The notes beneath the pieces were generated by a model. That model made no database searches, was not told the DNA's origin, and worked only from the letters and a program-made list of their open reading frames with translations. From positions 1 to 5,428 of the forward strand of contig JASLJP010000337.1 in NCBI GenBank assembly GCA_030152425.1: 5,428 nucleotides of DNA. Reading direction: 5' to 3'. Origin of the DNA: Aquirhabdus sp. GTDB lineage: Bacteria > Pseudomonadota > Gammaproteobacteria > Pseudomonadales > Moraxellaceae. Both the position numbers and the translations under genes were made by a program. Positions 1 to 5,338 of the stretch are shown here, piece after piece (position 1 is the stretch's first letter; every line of letters starts with the position of its first letter).

Positions 1-1055
1 CGAAAGGCGGCTGGAACAGCTTATTTCTCGAGGAGTCTGCTGGTGGCCTTGGCCTCGACTTCGTGTCATTTGCCATCGCCTCGGAAGAGATCGGCCATGC
101 CTGCGCCTCGACCGGGCTGGTGTATGTGATGCATACCGGCGCGTTTAAAACCATCCAGCTATATGGCAACGAAGACCAAAAGACCCGCTGGCTCAAGACC
201 GCCCGCGATGGCAAGGTTGGCACCTACTCCACCAGCGAAAAAGCCTCCGGTGGCCACTGGTGGTTTAACTTTAGCGAAGCGTCGCGCGATGGCGAGAACT
301 ACCGCATCAACGCGGAGAAGTCCTTTACCACCAGCTCAGGTCAAGCCGACTACTATCTGGTGCAGACCCGCACGCCGGATGCCAAAGGCCCGACCGATCT
401 GTCGTTCTTTATCGTCGATGGCAAGACTCCCGGCATCCATGCGGGTACATGGGAAGCGCTCGGTGTGCACGGCAACCACAGCGGACCGATCCGCTATGAC
501 AATGTTTTCGTGGCAAAGAAAGACCTGTTGAATACCGAGAACAACGGCAAAGAAATCATCTATCACGGTGTATCGCCCGTGTACTTGATCGGCCTTGGCG
601 CGGTCTGGCATGGCGTCGCGCGCGCAGCGCTGGAAGAAGTGGTGCGCTACGCCACCCGTACCACCCACCAAGACTTTAACAAGAGCCTGTCCGACTATCA
701 GGTACTGCGCCAGCAGATTGGCGAAGCCAAGATTTTAGTGTCGACACTGGGTCCATGGCAGGCCGATCTGGCGCGTCAGCTCAATGAGCTGGAGGCCGCT
801 GGTCGTCCACAAGGCGAGATCCTGCTGCCACTGACCGAATTTAAAGTTCACGCCGCCGAAGTCGCCAACAAGGTCGCGCGCCTCGCGCTCGATATCAGCG
901 GCGGCTATGGCTATAAACGCGGCCTGCTGGAGCGGCTATTCCGCGATGCGCGTGCCGGTATCGGCATGGGCCCATCCAACAACATCGCCCGTGAATGGAT
1001 CGGCAAAGGCCAAGTCGGCTTACCCCTGGAGCTGTTTGAAGCAGGTGGCGAATAG
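1..1055 (+). CDS. Acyl-CoA dehydrogenase family flavoprotein, 5'-truncated by window edge
   Basis: The frame is open from the first bases (first whole codon at nt 3) to TAG at 1053-1055, giving 350 visible residues. Family members are about 380-400, so some 30-50 N-terminal residues probably lie upstream. Family signs: EESAGGLGLDF near the start, the helical stretch SEEIGHACASTGLVYVMHTG, YGNEDQKTRWL, the beta-domain segment KSFTTSSGQADYYLVQTR, and the C-terminal ISGGYGYKRG..LERLFRDARAG. Such proteins bind FAD or FMN and usually oxidise acyl-CoA at C2-C3; some relatives are oxygenases. Oddities: the usual TEPxxGSD loop reads STSEKASGGHWW, and where typical members have the catalytic Glu of YEGT this protein has GMGPS (nt 963-977). 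The alternative helix-G Glu of isovaleryl-CoA dehydrogenase is also not apparent. Ordinary dehydrogenation is therefore doubtful. The fold assignment is firm; the substrate is unknown. The neighbours suggest sulfur metabolism, by inference only. Confidence 0.88.
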   Translation, partial: KGGWNSLFLEESAGGLGLDFVSFAIASEEIGHACASTGLVYVMHTGAFKTIQLYGNEDQKTRWLKTARDGKVGTYSTSEKASGGHWWFNFSEASRDGENYRINAEKSFTTSSGQADYYLVQTRTPDAKGPTDLSFFIVDGKTPGIHAGTWEALGVHGNHSGPIRYDNVFVAKKDLLNTENNGKEIIYHGVSPVYLIGLGAVWHGVARAALEEVVRYATRTTHQDFNKSLSDYQVLRQQIGEAKILVSTLGPWQADLARQLNELEAAGRPQGEILLPLTEFKVHAAEVANKVARLALDISGGYGYKRGLLERLFRDARAGIGMGPSNNIAREWIGKGQVGLPLELFEAGGE

Positions 1056-1103
1056 GCACCCGTCTAACCGAACCCTGAACTAAACCCTGTTACACCCCTT
1101 TGT

Positions 1104-1149
1104 GCTTAAGGCGAAATCCTTGAGCCGTACCCCCTTTTTTATTTTTTTT
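1104..1149 (+). terminator. Possible weak terminator: stem-loop plus T-rich tract
   Basis: GCTTAAGG (1104-1111) pairs with CCTTGAGC (1118-1125), an 8-bp stem with one T-G wobble and a 6-nt loop. A T6-A-T8 tract follows at 1135-1149. About 9 nt separate the stem from the first T, more than in a classical intrinsic terminator, so the two elements may be unrelated. It lies between the acyl-CoA-dehydrogenase-like gene and the outer-membrane protein gene. If it works, the latter needs its own promoter, and I see no convincing one. Confidence 0.3.
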
Positions 1150-1154
1150 AAGGA
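1150..1154 (+). promoter_or_regulatory. Ribosome binding site of the outer-membrane channel gene
   Basis: AAGGA sits 8 nt before ATG 1163, directly after the T-rich tract. This supports the start that gives a complete signal peptide. Confidence 0.75.
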
Positions 1155-1162
1155 ATTTCAAC

Positions 1163-2035
1163 ATGAACACACGTTTTACCCTGTCTGCCACCGCGCTGCT
1201 GCTTTCAGCATTGACCCTCTCTCCCCTGACCCACGCCATCGATCTGGACGCGGGCGACTATGACACCGCCGCACCCGGCACCACGCTGGGCCTGCTGTAT
1301 TTGCAGCATGCGGAACGTGACAGCCTGTATAACAAGAGCAATAAGGTCGCGGGTGACAATGGCCTCGACTCGGATATCGGCATCGCCCGGCTGGTGCACT
1401 ACACCGATATCGGTGGCACGCTGGTCTTGCCGCAAATCTTGGTGCCTTTTGGTCGACTGGAGGGCAAAGGTGATACCAGCAGCCTAGGCTCGGCCAGTGG
1501 CATCGGCGATATCATCCTGGCCGCGCCCACTTGGCTGATCAACGACACCCAGAACCACACCTTCCTCGGGGTGACGCCGTATTTATTCCTGCCGACCGGC
1601 GACTATGACAAACACAAAGCCTTAAACCTCGGTGAAAACCGCTATAAAGGCAATCTGCAAGTCGCCTTCTCCACCCGTGTCGCGCCAAAAGTCGCATGGG
1701 ACGTGGCGGGTGATGTGACCGTCTACGGCGACAACGACGATGCGGCGGGCGGCACGCTCAAGCAAAGCCCCGGCTATCAAGTGCAAACCAATGCCCGCTA
1801 CCTGCTGACCGACAAAGTCGACCTGCGTGCAGGGATCTCCTATGCCAACGCCGGTGAGACCAAACAAAATGGCGTGACCTCGGATGCCACCACCCAAAGT
1901 AAATTTTGGGTGGGCACCGCGTTCTGGCCACTGGCGAAAACACAGGCCATCCTGACCTATGGTCAGGACATCAAGGTCGAGAACGGCTTTAAGGAAGCCA
2001 ACCGCATCAATCTGCGTTTGCTGCAGGTGTTCTAA
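1163..2035 (+). CDS. Outer-membrane beta-barrel protein of the phenol MetA-pathway (SphA-like transporter) family
   Basis: This 290-residue protein has a classical Sec signal peptide: MNTR, a hydrophobic stretch (FTLSATALLLSALTLSPL), then THA, with likely cleavage after residue 25. The mature part alternates polar and hydrophobic residues in beta-strand fashion (TTLGLLYLQHAER, GGTLVLPQILVPFGRL, HTFLGVTPYLFLPTGDY, VDLRAGISYANAG). It ends INLRLLQVF, with the terminal Phe typical of barrels assembled by the BAM machinery. The GIGDIILAAPTWLIN and PYLFLPTGDYDK segments resemble proteins annotated as 'transporter / phenol MetA degradation', which sit beside catabolic operons and are thought to move hydrophobic compounds across the outer membrane. 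It is probably a passive channel for a substrate of the neighbouring oxygenases (inference). It has its own ribosome binding site and terminator, so it is not cotranscribed with the downstream sfn genes. Substrate specificity cannot be read from the sequence. Confidence 0.82.
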   Translation: MNTRFTLSATALLLSALTLSPLTHAIDLDAGDYDTAAPGTTLGLLYLQHAERDSLYNKSNKVAGDNGLDSDIGIARLVHYTDIGGTLVLPQILVPFGRLEGKGDTSSLGSASGIGDIILAAPTWLINDTQNHTFLGVTPYLFLPTGDYDKHKALNLGENRYKGNLQVAFSTRVAPKVAWDVAGDVTVYGDNDDAAGGTLKQSPGYQVQTNARYLLTDKVDLRAGISYANAGETKQNGVTSDATTQSKFWVGTAFWPLAKTQAILTYGQDIKVENGFKEANRINLRLLQVF

Positions 2036-2059
2036 GTAAATCTTGATTTTATCGAACAG

Positions 2060-2085
2060 AAGGAGTCCATCAGGGCTCCTTTTTT
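2060..2085 (+). terminator. Rho-independent terminator after the outer-membrane protein gene
   Basis: AAGGAGTCC (2060-2068), loop ATCA, GGGCTCCTT (2073-2081): a 9-bp stem with one T-G wobble, running straight into a T run that ends at 2085. It starts 24 nt after the stop codon and isolates the downstream regulatory region from readthrough. Confidence 0.9.
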
Positions 2086-2126
2086 ATGCCTTGTGCCGAC
2101 GACACGCGTGATTTTGCGCCACCCCC

Positions 2127-2142
2127 TGTTGGCTGAGCAACA
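2127..2142. promoter_or_regulatory. Upstream activator site 1 (inverted repeat)
   Basis: TGTTGG-CTGA-GCAACA is a 6-4-6 inverted repeat with one mismatch in the left arm. Its centre lies about 126 bp upstream of the start site predicted for the sigma-54 promoter. The geometry suits a dimeric Fis-type helix-turn-helix of a sigma-54 enhancer-binding protein; the identity of the activator is inferred. Confidence 0.6.
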
Positions 2143-2185
2143 ACTGTTGCTGGCGCAACACCCTATGCAGGATAACAACTGTTGC
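2139..2185. repeat. 12-bp direct repeat, remnant of a 35-bp tandem unit
   Basis: AACAACTGTTGC occurs at 2139-2150 and 2174-2185, 35 bp apart. Aligned around this core, 2127-2160 and 2162-2195 also share the distal GCAACA arm and scattered other bases. A degenerate half-site (ATAACA, 2172-2177) stands where the right arm of site 1 would repeat. This suggests an old duplication of a two-site activator module, of which three sites survive. Confidence 0.6.
2145..2160. promoter_or_regulatory. Upstream activator site 2 (perfect inverted repeat)
   Basis: TGTTGC-TGGC-GCAACA has perfect 6-bp arms around a 4-bp spacer. It begins 18 bp after site 1 and is centred near -108 relative to the predicted start. 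Its left arm also pairs with the right arm of site 1 as GCAACA-AC-TGTTGC (2137-2150), so the two sites could be bound cooperatively. Confidence 0.68.
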
Positions 2186-2195
2186 CACAGCAACA
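2180..2195. promoter_or_regulatory. Upstream activator site 3 (perfect inverted repeat)
   Basis: TGTTGC-CACA-GCAACA is the second perfect copy, 35 bp after site 2 and centred near -73. The 4-bp spacer differs from those of sites 1 and 2 while the arms are conserved, as expected for protein-contacted half-sites. Confidence 0.68.
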
Positions 2196-2234
2196 TCTTT
2201 AAAATAAATACAATATATTCAATATCATAACTAC
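2196..2234. promoter_or_regulatory. AT-rich linker between activator sites and promoter, possible IHF-bend region
   Basis: This stretch is almost entirely A/T, in sharp contrast to the surrounding sequence. Sigma-54 promoters often carry a DNA-bending (IHF) site between the activator sites and the -24 box. The best match to the IHF core WATCAA-N4-TTR is at 2217-2229, with two mismatches, so the bend-site call is weak; the composition itself is plain. Confidence 0.35.
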
Positions 2235-2250
2235 TGGCACGCACTATGCA
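2235..2250 (+). promoter_or_regulatory. Sigma-54 (-24/-12) promoter of the sulfone operon
   Basis: TGGCACG-CACT-ATGCA matches the sigma-54 consensus TGGCACG-N4-TTGCA with a single T-to-A change, and the invariant GG and GC are exactly 10 nt apart. Taking C2249 as -12, transcription would start near 2261, leaving a leader of about 22 nt. The upstream activator sites and the known sigma-54/SfnR dependence of sfnFG in Pseudomonas putida support the call. Expression would need an ATP-hydrolysing activator and probably follows sulfur limitation (inference). Confidence 0.85.
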
Positions 2251-2261
2251 CTCTATAGAGT
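2250..2261. promoter_or_regulatory. Perfect 12-bp palindrome at the predicted transcription start
   Basis: ACTCTATAGAGT is fully self-complementary and spans the bases from -11 to about +1 of the sigma-54 promoter. It could be an operator or may ease promoter melting. Its role is unknown and chance cannot be excluded. Confidence 0.3.
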
Positions 2262-2271
2262 AACTTTGCTT

Positions 2272-2276
2272 GGGAG
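2272..2276 (+). promoter_or_regulatory. Ribosome binding site of the SfnC/DszC-like gene
   Basis: GGGAG lies 6 nt before ATG 2283, inside the short leader, and supports that start. Confidence 0.75.
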
Positions 2277-2282
2277 CATTCC

Positions 2283-3479
2283 ATGCCTCTTAATTCCCTG
2301 AAAAAACCTGCTGTCGTGACCGATAGCCCCATCCTCATCGCGACCTCTCTGTCGGAGTGGCTGGGACAAACCGCCGTGGCGCGAGACAAGAAAGGCGGCA
2401 CGCCGAAAACGGAACGCGACATCATCCGGGATAGCGGCCTGTTGGCATTGTCGATTCCAAAGGAGTTTGGCGGGCTGGGCGGCACATGGGCGGAGACGCT
2501 GGAGACGGTGCGCATCATCGCCCGTACCGACAGCTCGATCGCCCATGTCTACGCCTTCCAGCATCTGATGCTGGCGACCACCCGCCTGTTTGGTCGCCCC
2601 GAGCAGTGGCAGCCGCTGTTTGAACAAACCGCCGCGCAAAACTGGTTTTGGGGTAACGCGTTAAATCCACTCGATACCCGCACGGTCAGTATCCAGCACG
2701 AAGGCTGGCGCGAGTTTACCGGCAAGAAAAGCTTTACCTCTGGCGCGCTTGACTCCGACATGCTGATCGCCTCGGCGCGCCAAGACGGTCTGGATCGTCT
2801 GGTCATCGCCGCGATCCCGACCCAGCGTACCGGCATCACCCTGTACGAAGACTGGGACAACATCGGCCAGCGTCAGACCGACAGCGGCAGCGCCGACTTT
2901 AATAAAGTCCATGTCGAGGAAAACGAGATCCTGACCCACCCCGGTCCACTGGGCAATACCTTCGCCACCCTGCGTCCGCTAATCGCGCAGTTGATCCTGT
3001 CCAACATCTATCTCGGCATCGCTGAAGGTGCCTTTGCCGATGCCAAACGCTATGTGCAAAAAGAGTCACGCCGCTGGCTGCTGTCGACTGCAGATCGGCA
3101 AGGCAATGATCCGTATGCGCTGGAGCGTAGCGGCGAGTTTTGGGTCACCTTGGAGTCGGCACGCGTGCTGAATAACCGCGCCGCCGAACTGCTCGACCAA
3201 GCCTGGCTACGCGATAGCCGCCTGACCGAAACCGAGCGCAGCGAAGTGGCCATCGCCATCGCCACCGCCAAGGTGGTGTCGAGCAAAGGCGGTCTGGAGA
3301 TCAGCACCCGCATCTTTGACGTGATGGGCGCGCGCTCTACCGCCAACCATCTCGGCTTTGACCGCTACTGGCGCAACCTGCGCACCCACACCCTACACGA
3401 TCCGGTCGACTACAAGATCCGCGAGCTGGGCGACTGGGCGCTGAATGACCATCCGCCGCGGCCAACCTTCTATTCCTAA
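2283..3479 (+). CDS. SfnC/DszC-like flavin-dependent monooxygenase (acyl-CoA dehydrogenase fold)
   Basis: This complete 398-residue protein is of normal length for the DszC/SfnC/SfnB group, which keeps the acyl-CoA-dehydrogenase fold but works as an FMNH2-dependent oxygenase. Domains: N-terminal helical domain with LALSIPKEFGGLGGTWAE (about 55-72) and AHVYAFQHLMLATT (87-100); beta domain with WFWGNALNPLD (121-131), KKSFTSGALDSD (148-159) and DWDNIGQRQTDSGS (190-203); C-terminal four-helix domain ending in the subgroup signature GFDRYWRNLRTHTLHDPVDY (358-377). His369 and His372 in RTHTLHDP, and the His88/His94 region, match positions that matter in DszC (family knowledge). DszC turns dibenzothiophene into its sulfone using FMNH2 and O2; the Pseudomonas homologue SfnC is part of sulfur-acquisition operons. 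First gene after the sigma-54 promoter and 49 bp before the FMN reductase gene, its likely FMNH2 source. The substrate is not determined here; a small alkyl sulfur compound is plausible. Confidence 0.85.
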   Translation: MPLNSLKKPAVVTDSPILIATSLSEWLGQTAVARDKKGGTPKTERDIIRDSGLLALSIPKEFGGLGGTWAETLETVRIIARTDSSIAHVYAFQHLMLATTRLFGRPEQWQPLFEQTAAQNWFWGNALNPLDTRTVSIQHEGWREFTGKKSFTSGALDSDMLIASARQDGLDRLVIAAIPTQRTGITLYEDWDNIGQRQTDSGSADFNKVHVEENEILTHPGPLGNTFATLRPLIAQLILSNIYLGIAEGAFADAKRYVQKESRRWLLSTADRQGNDPYALERSGEFWVTLESARVLNNRAAELLDQAWLRDSRLTETERSEVAIAIATAKVVSSKGGLEISTRIFDVMGARSTANHLGFDRYWRNLRTHTLHDPVDYKIRELGDWALNDHPPRPTFYS

Positions 3480-3513
3480 CCCGTTTGTTTCGTCGTCTCA
3501 CACCCTATTTTTT

Positions 3514-3520
3514 AAAGGAA
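3514..3520 (+). promoter_or_regulatory. Ribosome binding site that fixes the msuE start
   Basis: AAAGGAA ends 8 nt before ATG 3529. It decides for this start over an in-frame ATG at 3445 that lies within the end of the preceding gene. Confidence 0.8.
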
Positions 3521-3528
3521 CATCCATC

Positions 3529-4116
3529 ATGAGCAAACCGATCAAAGTCGTCGCCGTCTCCGGTGCACTGCATAAACCGTCCAAAACCGAAGCCTTGATT
3601 GAGGCCATCGTCAGCGAGCTATCGGTCGCCCTGCCGATCGAAGTGCACTTTGTGCGCTTAAGTGAAATCGCCCCGCAACTGGCCAATGTGGTGTCGCGTA
3701 CCGACCTGCCGCCGAAAGTCTACGCCCATATTCAAGCGATTGAATCGGCGGACTTCTTGGTGGTCGGCTCGCCCGTGTATCGCGCCTCGTTTACTGGTCT
3801 GTTTAAACACTTCTTTGACTTTGTCGACCATGACGCGCTGATCGACGTACCCGTGCTGCTGGCGGCCACCGGCGGCAGCGAGCGTCATGCGCTGGTCATC
3901 GACCATCAGTTGCGTCCGCTGTTTAGCTTTTTCCAGTCGCTGACCTTGCCGATCGGCGTCTATGGCACTGACAGCGACTTTACCGACTACCGCGTCAACA
4001 ACGAATTGCTGCATGCGCGTATCGAGCTGGCGGTCAACCGTGCGCTGCCATGGTTGCTGCAGCCTGATCCGCGCAAACAAGCCGTGCTGCGGCAGCCGTT
4101 CTTAGCCCAACTTTAA
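3529..4116 (+). CDS. msuE: NAD(P)H-dependent FMN reductase, MsuE/SfnE/SfnF type
   Basis: From ATG 3529 the product has 195 residues, close to the usual length of about 185-195. It is a flavodoxin-like NADPH-dependent FMN reductase that transfers hydride to FMN and releases FMNH2 for separate oxygenases in the cytoplasm. Visible motifs: beta1 and phosphate-binding loop KVVAVSGALHKPSKT (6-20), SADFLVVGSPVYRASFTGLFKHFFDFVD (73-100) with the GSPVYR flavin loop, and LLAATGGSERHALVIDHQLRPLFSFF (110-135), all characteristic of MsuE and its relatives. The gene stands between two FMNH2-dependent oxygenase genes, 34 bp before sfnG, so one reductase probably serves both. An in-frame upstream ATG at 3445 would add 28 residues, but that segment is unlike the family and overlaps the preceding gene by 35 bp. 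The msuE/sfnE/sfnF paralogues cannot be separated from sequence alone, so the symbol is less certain than the function. Confidence 0.9.
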   Translation: MSKPIKVVAVSGALHKPSKTEALIEAIVSELSVALPIEVHFVRLSEIAPQLANVVSRTDLPPKVYAHIQAIESADFLVVGSPVYRASFTGLFKHFFDFVDHDALIDVPVLLAATGGSERHALVIDHQLRPLFSFFQSLTLPIGVYGTDSDFTDYRVNNELLHARIELAVNRALPWLLQPDPRKQAVLRQPFLAQL

Positions 4117-4137
4117 TTTTCCCCCATACATCCCTTT

Positions 4138-4143
4138 AAGGAG
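4138..4143 (+). promoter_or_regulatory. Ribosome binding site of sfnG
   Basis: AAGGAG, a full-strength Shine-Dalgarno, lies 7 nt before ATG 4151 and indicates strong translation of this gene. Confidence 0.8.
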
Positions 4144-4150
4144 TACAGCC

Positions 4151-5248
4151 ATGAGCTTTCAAAACGATCCTGTCAAATTTGCCTACTGGGTGCCAAACGT
4201 CAGCGGCGGCCTCGTGGTCAGCAAGATCGAACAGCGCACCAGCTGGGATCTGGACTACAACATCCGCTTGGCCCAGCTCGCCGAAGAAAACGGCTTTGAG
4301 TATGCGCTATCGCAGATTCGCTTTACCGCTGGCTACGGTGCGGAATTCCAGCACGAGCCGGTGTCATTTAGCCAAGCCCTGCTCAGTGCCACCACCAAGC
4401 TCAAAGTCATCGCTGCCTTGCTGCCGGGGCCATGGAACCCCGCAGTCGCGGCCAAGCAAATCGCGACCATCGACCAGATCAGCAAGGGTCGCGTCGCGAT
4501 CAATGTGGTCAGCGGCTGGTTTAAGGGCGAATTCACCGCCATCGGTGAGCACTGGTTGGAGCATGACGAACGCTATCGCCGCTCGGAAGAGTTTATCCGT
4601 GCCATCAAGGGCATCTGGACGACGGGTAACTTCAGTTTCCGTGGTGACTTCTACCGCTTTACTGACTACACCCTGCGTCCAAAGCCCCTGCAGCAGCCCT
4701 ACCCCGAGATTTTCCAAGGCGGTAGCTCACGCGCTGCGCGCGATATGGCGGCACGCGTCTCCGACTGGTACTTCACCAATGGTAACTCGGTGGACGGCAT
4801 CAAAGCCCAAATCGACGACCTGCGCGCCAAAGCTGCCGCCCATGATCGTCACGTCAAGGTCGGGGTCAATGCCTTCATCATCGCCCGCGATACCGAAGAA
4901 GAAGCCCGCGCGGTACTGGCCGAAATCATCGCCAAAGCTGATCCAGAAGCGGTCAATGCCTTTGGCGATGCCGCCAAACAAGCCGGTAAATCCTCACCCG
5001 AAGGTGAAGGTAACTGGGCGAAATCGACCTTTGAAGATCTGGTGCAATACAACGATGGCTTTAAAACCAACCTGATCGGTACCCCGCGCCAGATCGCCGA
5101 ACGCATCGTCGCGCTCAAAGCGGTCGGCGTCGATCTGATCCTGTCGGCCTTCCTGCATTTTCAAGAGGAAGTCGAGTACTTCGGCAAAAACGTGCTGCCA
5201 ATCGTGCGTGAGCTGGAAGAAGCCGCCGAACGTCTGAAATCCGCCTAA
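4151..5248 (+). CDS. sfnG: Dimethylsulfone monooxygenase SfnG (FMNH2-dependent, luciferase-like fold)
   Basis: This complete 365-residue protein matches the known SfnG length of about 360. It is a TIM-barrel flavin-dependent oxygenase of the bacterial luciferase/SsuD family. It uses FMNH2 and O2 to cleave dimethyl sulfone to methanesulfinate and formaldehyde, releasing sulfur for assimilation in the cytoplasm. Diagnostic stretches: VKFAYWVPNVSGGLVVSKIEQRTSWD (8-33), FEYALSQIRFTAGYGAEFQHEP (49-70), the family core GRVAINVVSGWFKGEF (113-128), LEHDERYRRSEEF (136-148), PEIFQGGSSRAARDMAA (185-201) and, towards the end, NLIGTPRQIAERI (307-319). The N-terminal VPNVSGGLVVSKIEQRTSW block separates SfnG from the alkanesulfonate enzymes SsuD and MsuD. 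It is the last gene of the sigma-54 unit, directly behind its reductase, as in the sfnFG arrangement of Pseudomonas putida. No frameshift or missing family block is visible. Confidence 0.96.
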   Translation: MSFQNDPVKFAYWVPNVSGGLVVSKIEQRTSWDLDYNIRLAQLAEENGFEYALSQIRFTAGYGAEFQHEPVSFSQALLSATTKLKVIAALLPGPWNPAVAAKQIATIDQISKGRVAINVVSGWFKGEFTAIGEHWLEHDERYRRSEEFIRAIKGIWTTGNFSFRGDFYRFTDYTLRPKPLQQPYPEIFQGGSSRAARDMAARVSDWYFTNGNSVDGIKAQIDDLRAKAAAHDRHVKVGVNAFIIARDTEEEARAVLAEIIAKADPEAVNAFGDAAKQAGKSSPEGEGNWAKSTFEDLVQYNDGFKTNLIGTPRQIAERIVALKAVGVDLILSAFLHFQEEVEYFGKNVLPIVRELEEAAERLKSA

Positions 5249-5256
5249 GCCCTCCC

Positions 5257-5281
5257 CCGTGCGGCGTTTACGTCCGCACGG
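5257..5281 (+). terminator. GC-rich hairpin after sfnG, possible (partial) terminator
   Basis: CCGTGCGG (5257-5264) and CCGCACGG (5274-5281) form a perfect 8-bp stem with a 9-nt loop, beginning 8 nt after the sfnG stop. It is followed by ATTTCCCC rather than a T run. It may end transcription only partly, or protect the 3' end of the sfn transcript from exonucleases and so separate sfnG levels from the next gene. Confidence 0.45.
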
Positions 5282-5309
5282 ATTTCCCCAAATTCTGGTT
5301 TAACGATTT

Positions 5310-5331
5310 GCTGGCCGACGCCAGCTTGGAG
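5310..5331 (+). promoter_or_regulatory. Hairpin abutting the ribosome binding site of the last gene
   Basis: GCTGGC (5310-5315), loop CGAC, GCCAGC (5320-5325) make a perfect 6-bp stem that ends 2 nt before the Shine-Dalgarno GGAG (5328-5331), itself 7 nt from ATG 5339. The ribosome binding site is well placed and supports the start. The hairpin could tune initiation, but such short stems also occur by chance. Confidence 0.4.
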
Positions 5332-5338
5332 CCTTGCG

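Noticed and set aside
63..65. GTG 63 as the start of the first gene
   Set aside because: The frame is open upstream to the window edge and encodes family sequence (EESAGGLGLDF), so the gene begins before the window.
1120..1145. Sigma-70 promoter for the outer-membrane protein gene (TTGAGC ... TATTTT)
   Set aside because: The spacer is only 14 bp and both boxes are poor; the T-rich tract gives chance -10-like matches.
1414..1430. Sigma-54-like TGGCACG...TTGC inside the outer-membrane protein gene
   Set aside because: The gap between GG and GC is 12 nt instead of 10, it lies within coding sequence, and no gene starts after it.
2127..2195. Repeats as a CRISPR or mobile-element end
   Set aside because: The repeat arms are only 6 bp, spacers are 4 bp within sites, and there is no transposase or cas gene. 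Position relative to the promoter explains them better as activator sites.
3445..3528. Longer msuE start at ATG 3445
   Set aside because: It would lie inside the end of the preceding gene, has no good ribosome binding site, and adds 28 residues foreign to the family. ATG 3529 has AAAGGAA at the right distance.
4179..5075. Long open frame overlapping sfnG on the same strand
   Set aside because: Its product is a Ser/Pro/Arg/Lys-rich string without recognisable motifs, typical of a shifted frame of a GC-rich gene. The sfnG frame is fully explained by family sequence.
5296..5311. Sigma-54-like TGG...TTTGC before the last gene
   Set aside because: The GG-GC gap is 11 nt instead of the required 10, the -24 box lacks CAC, and no activator repeats are nearby.
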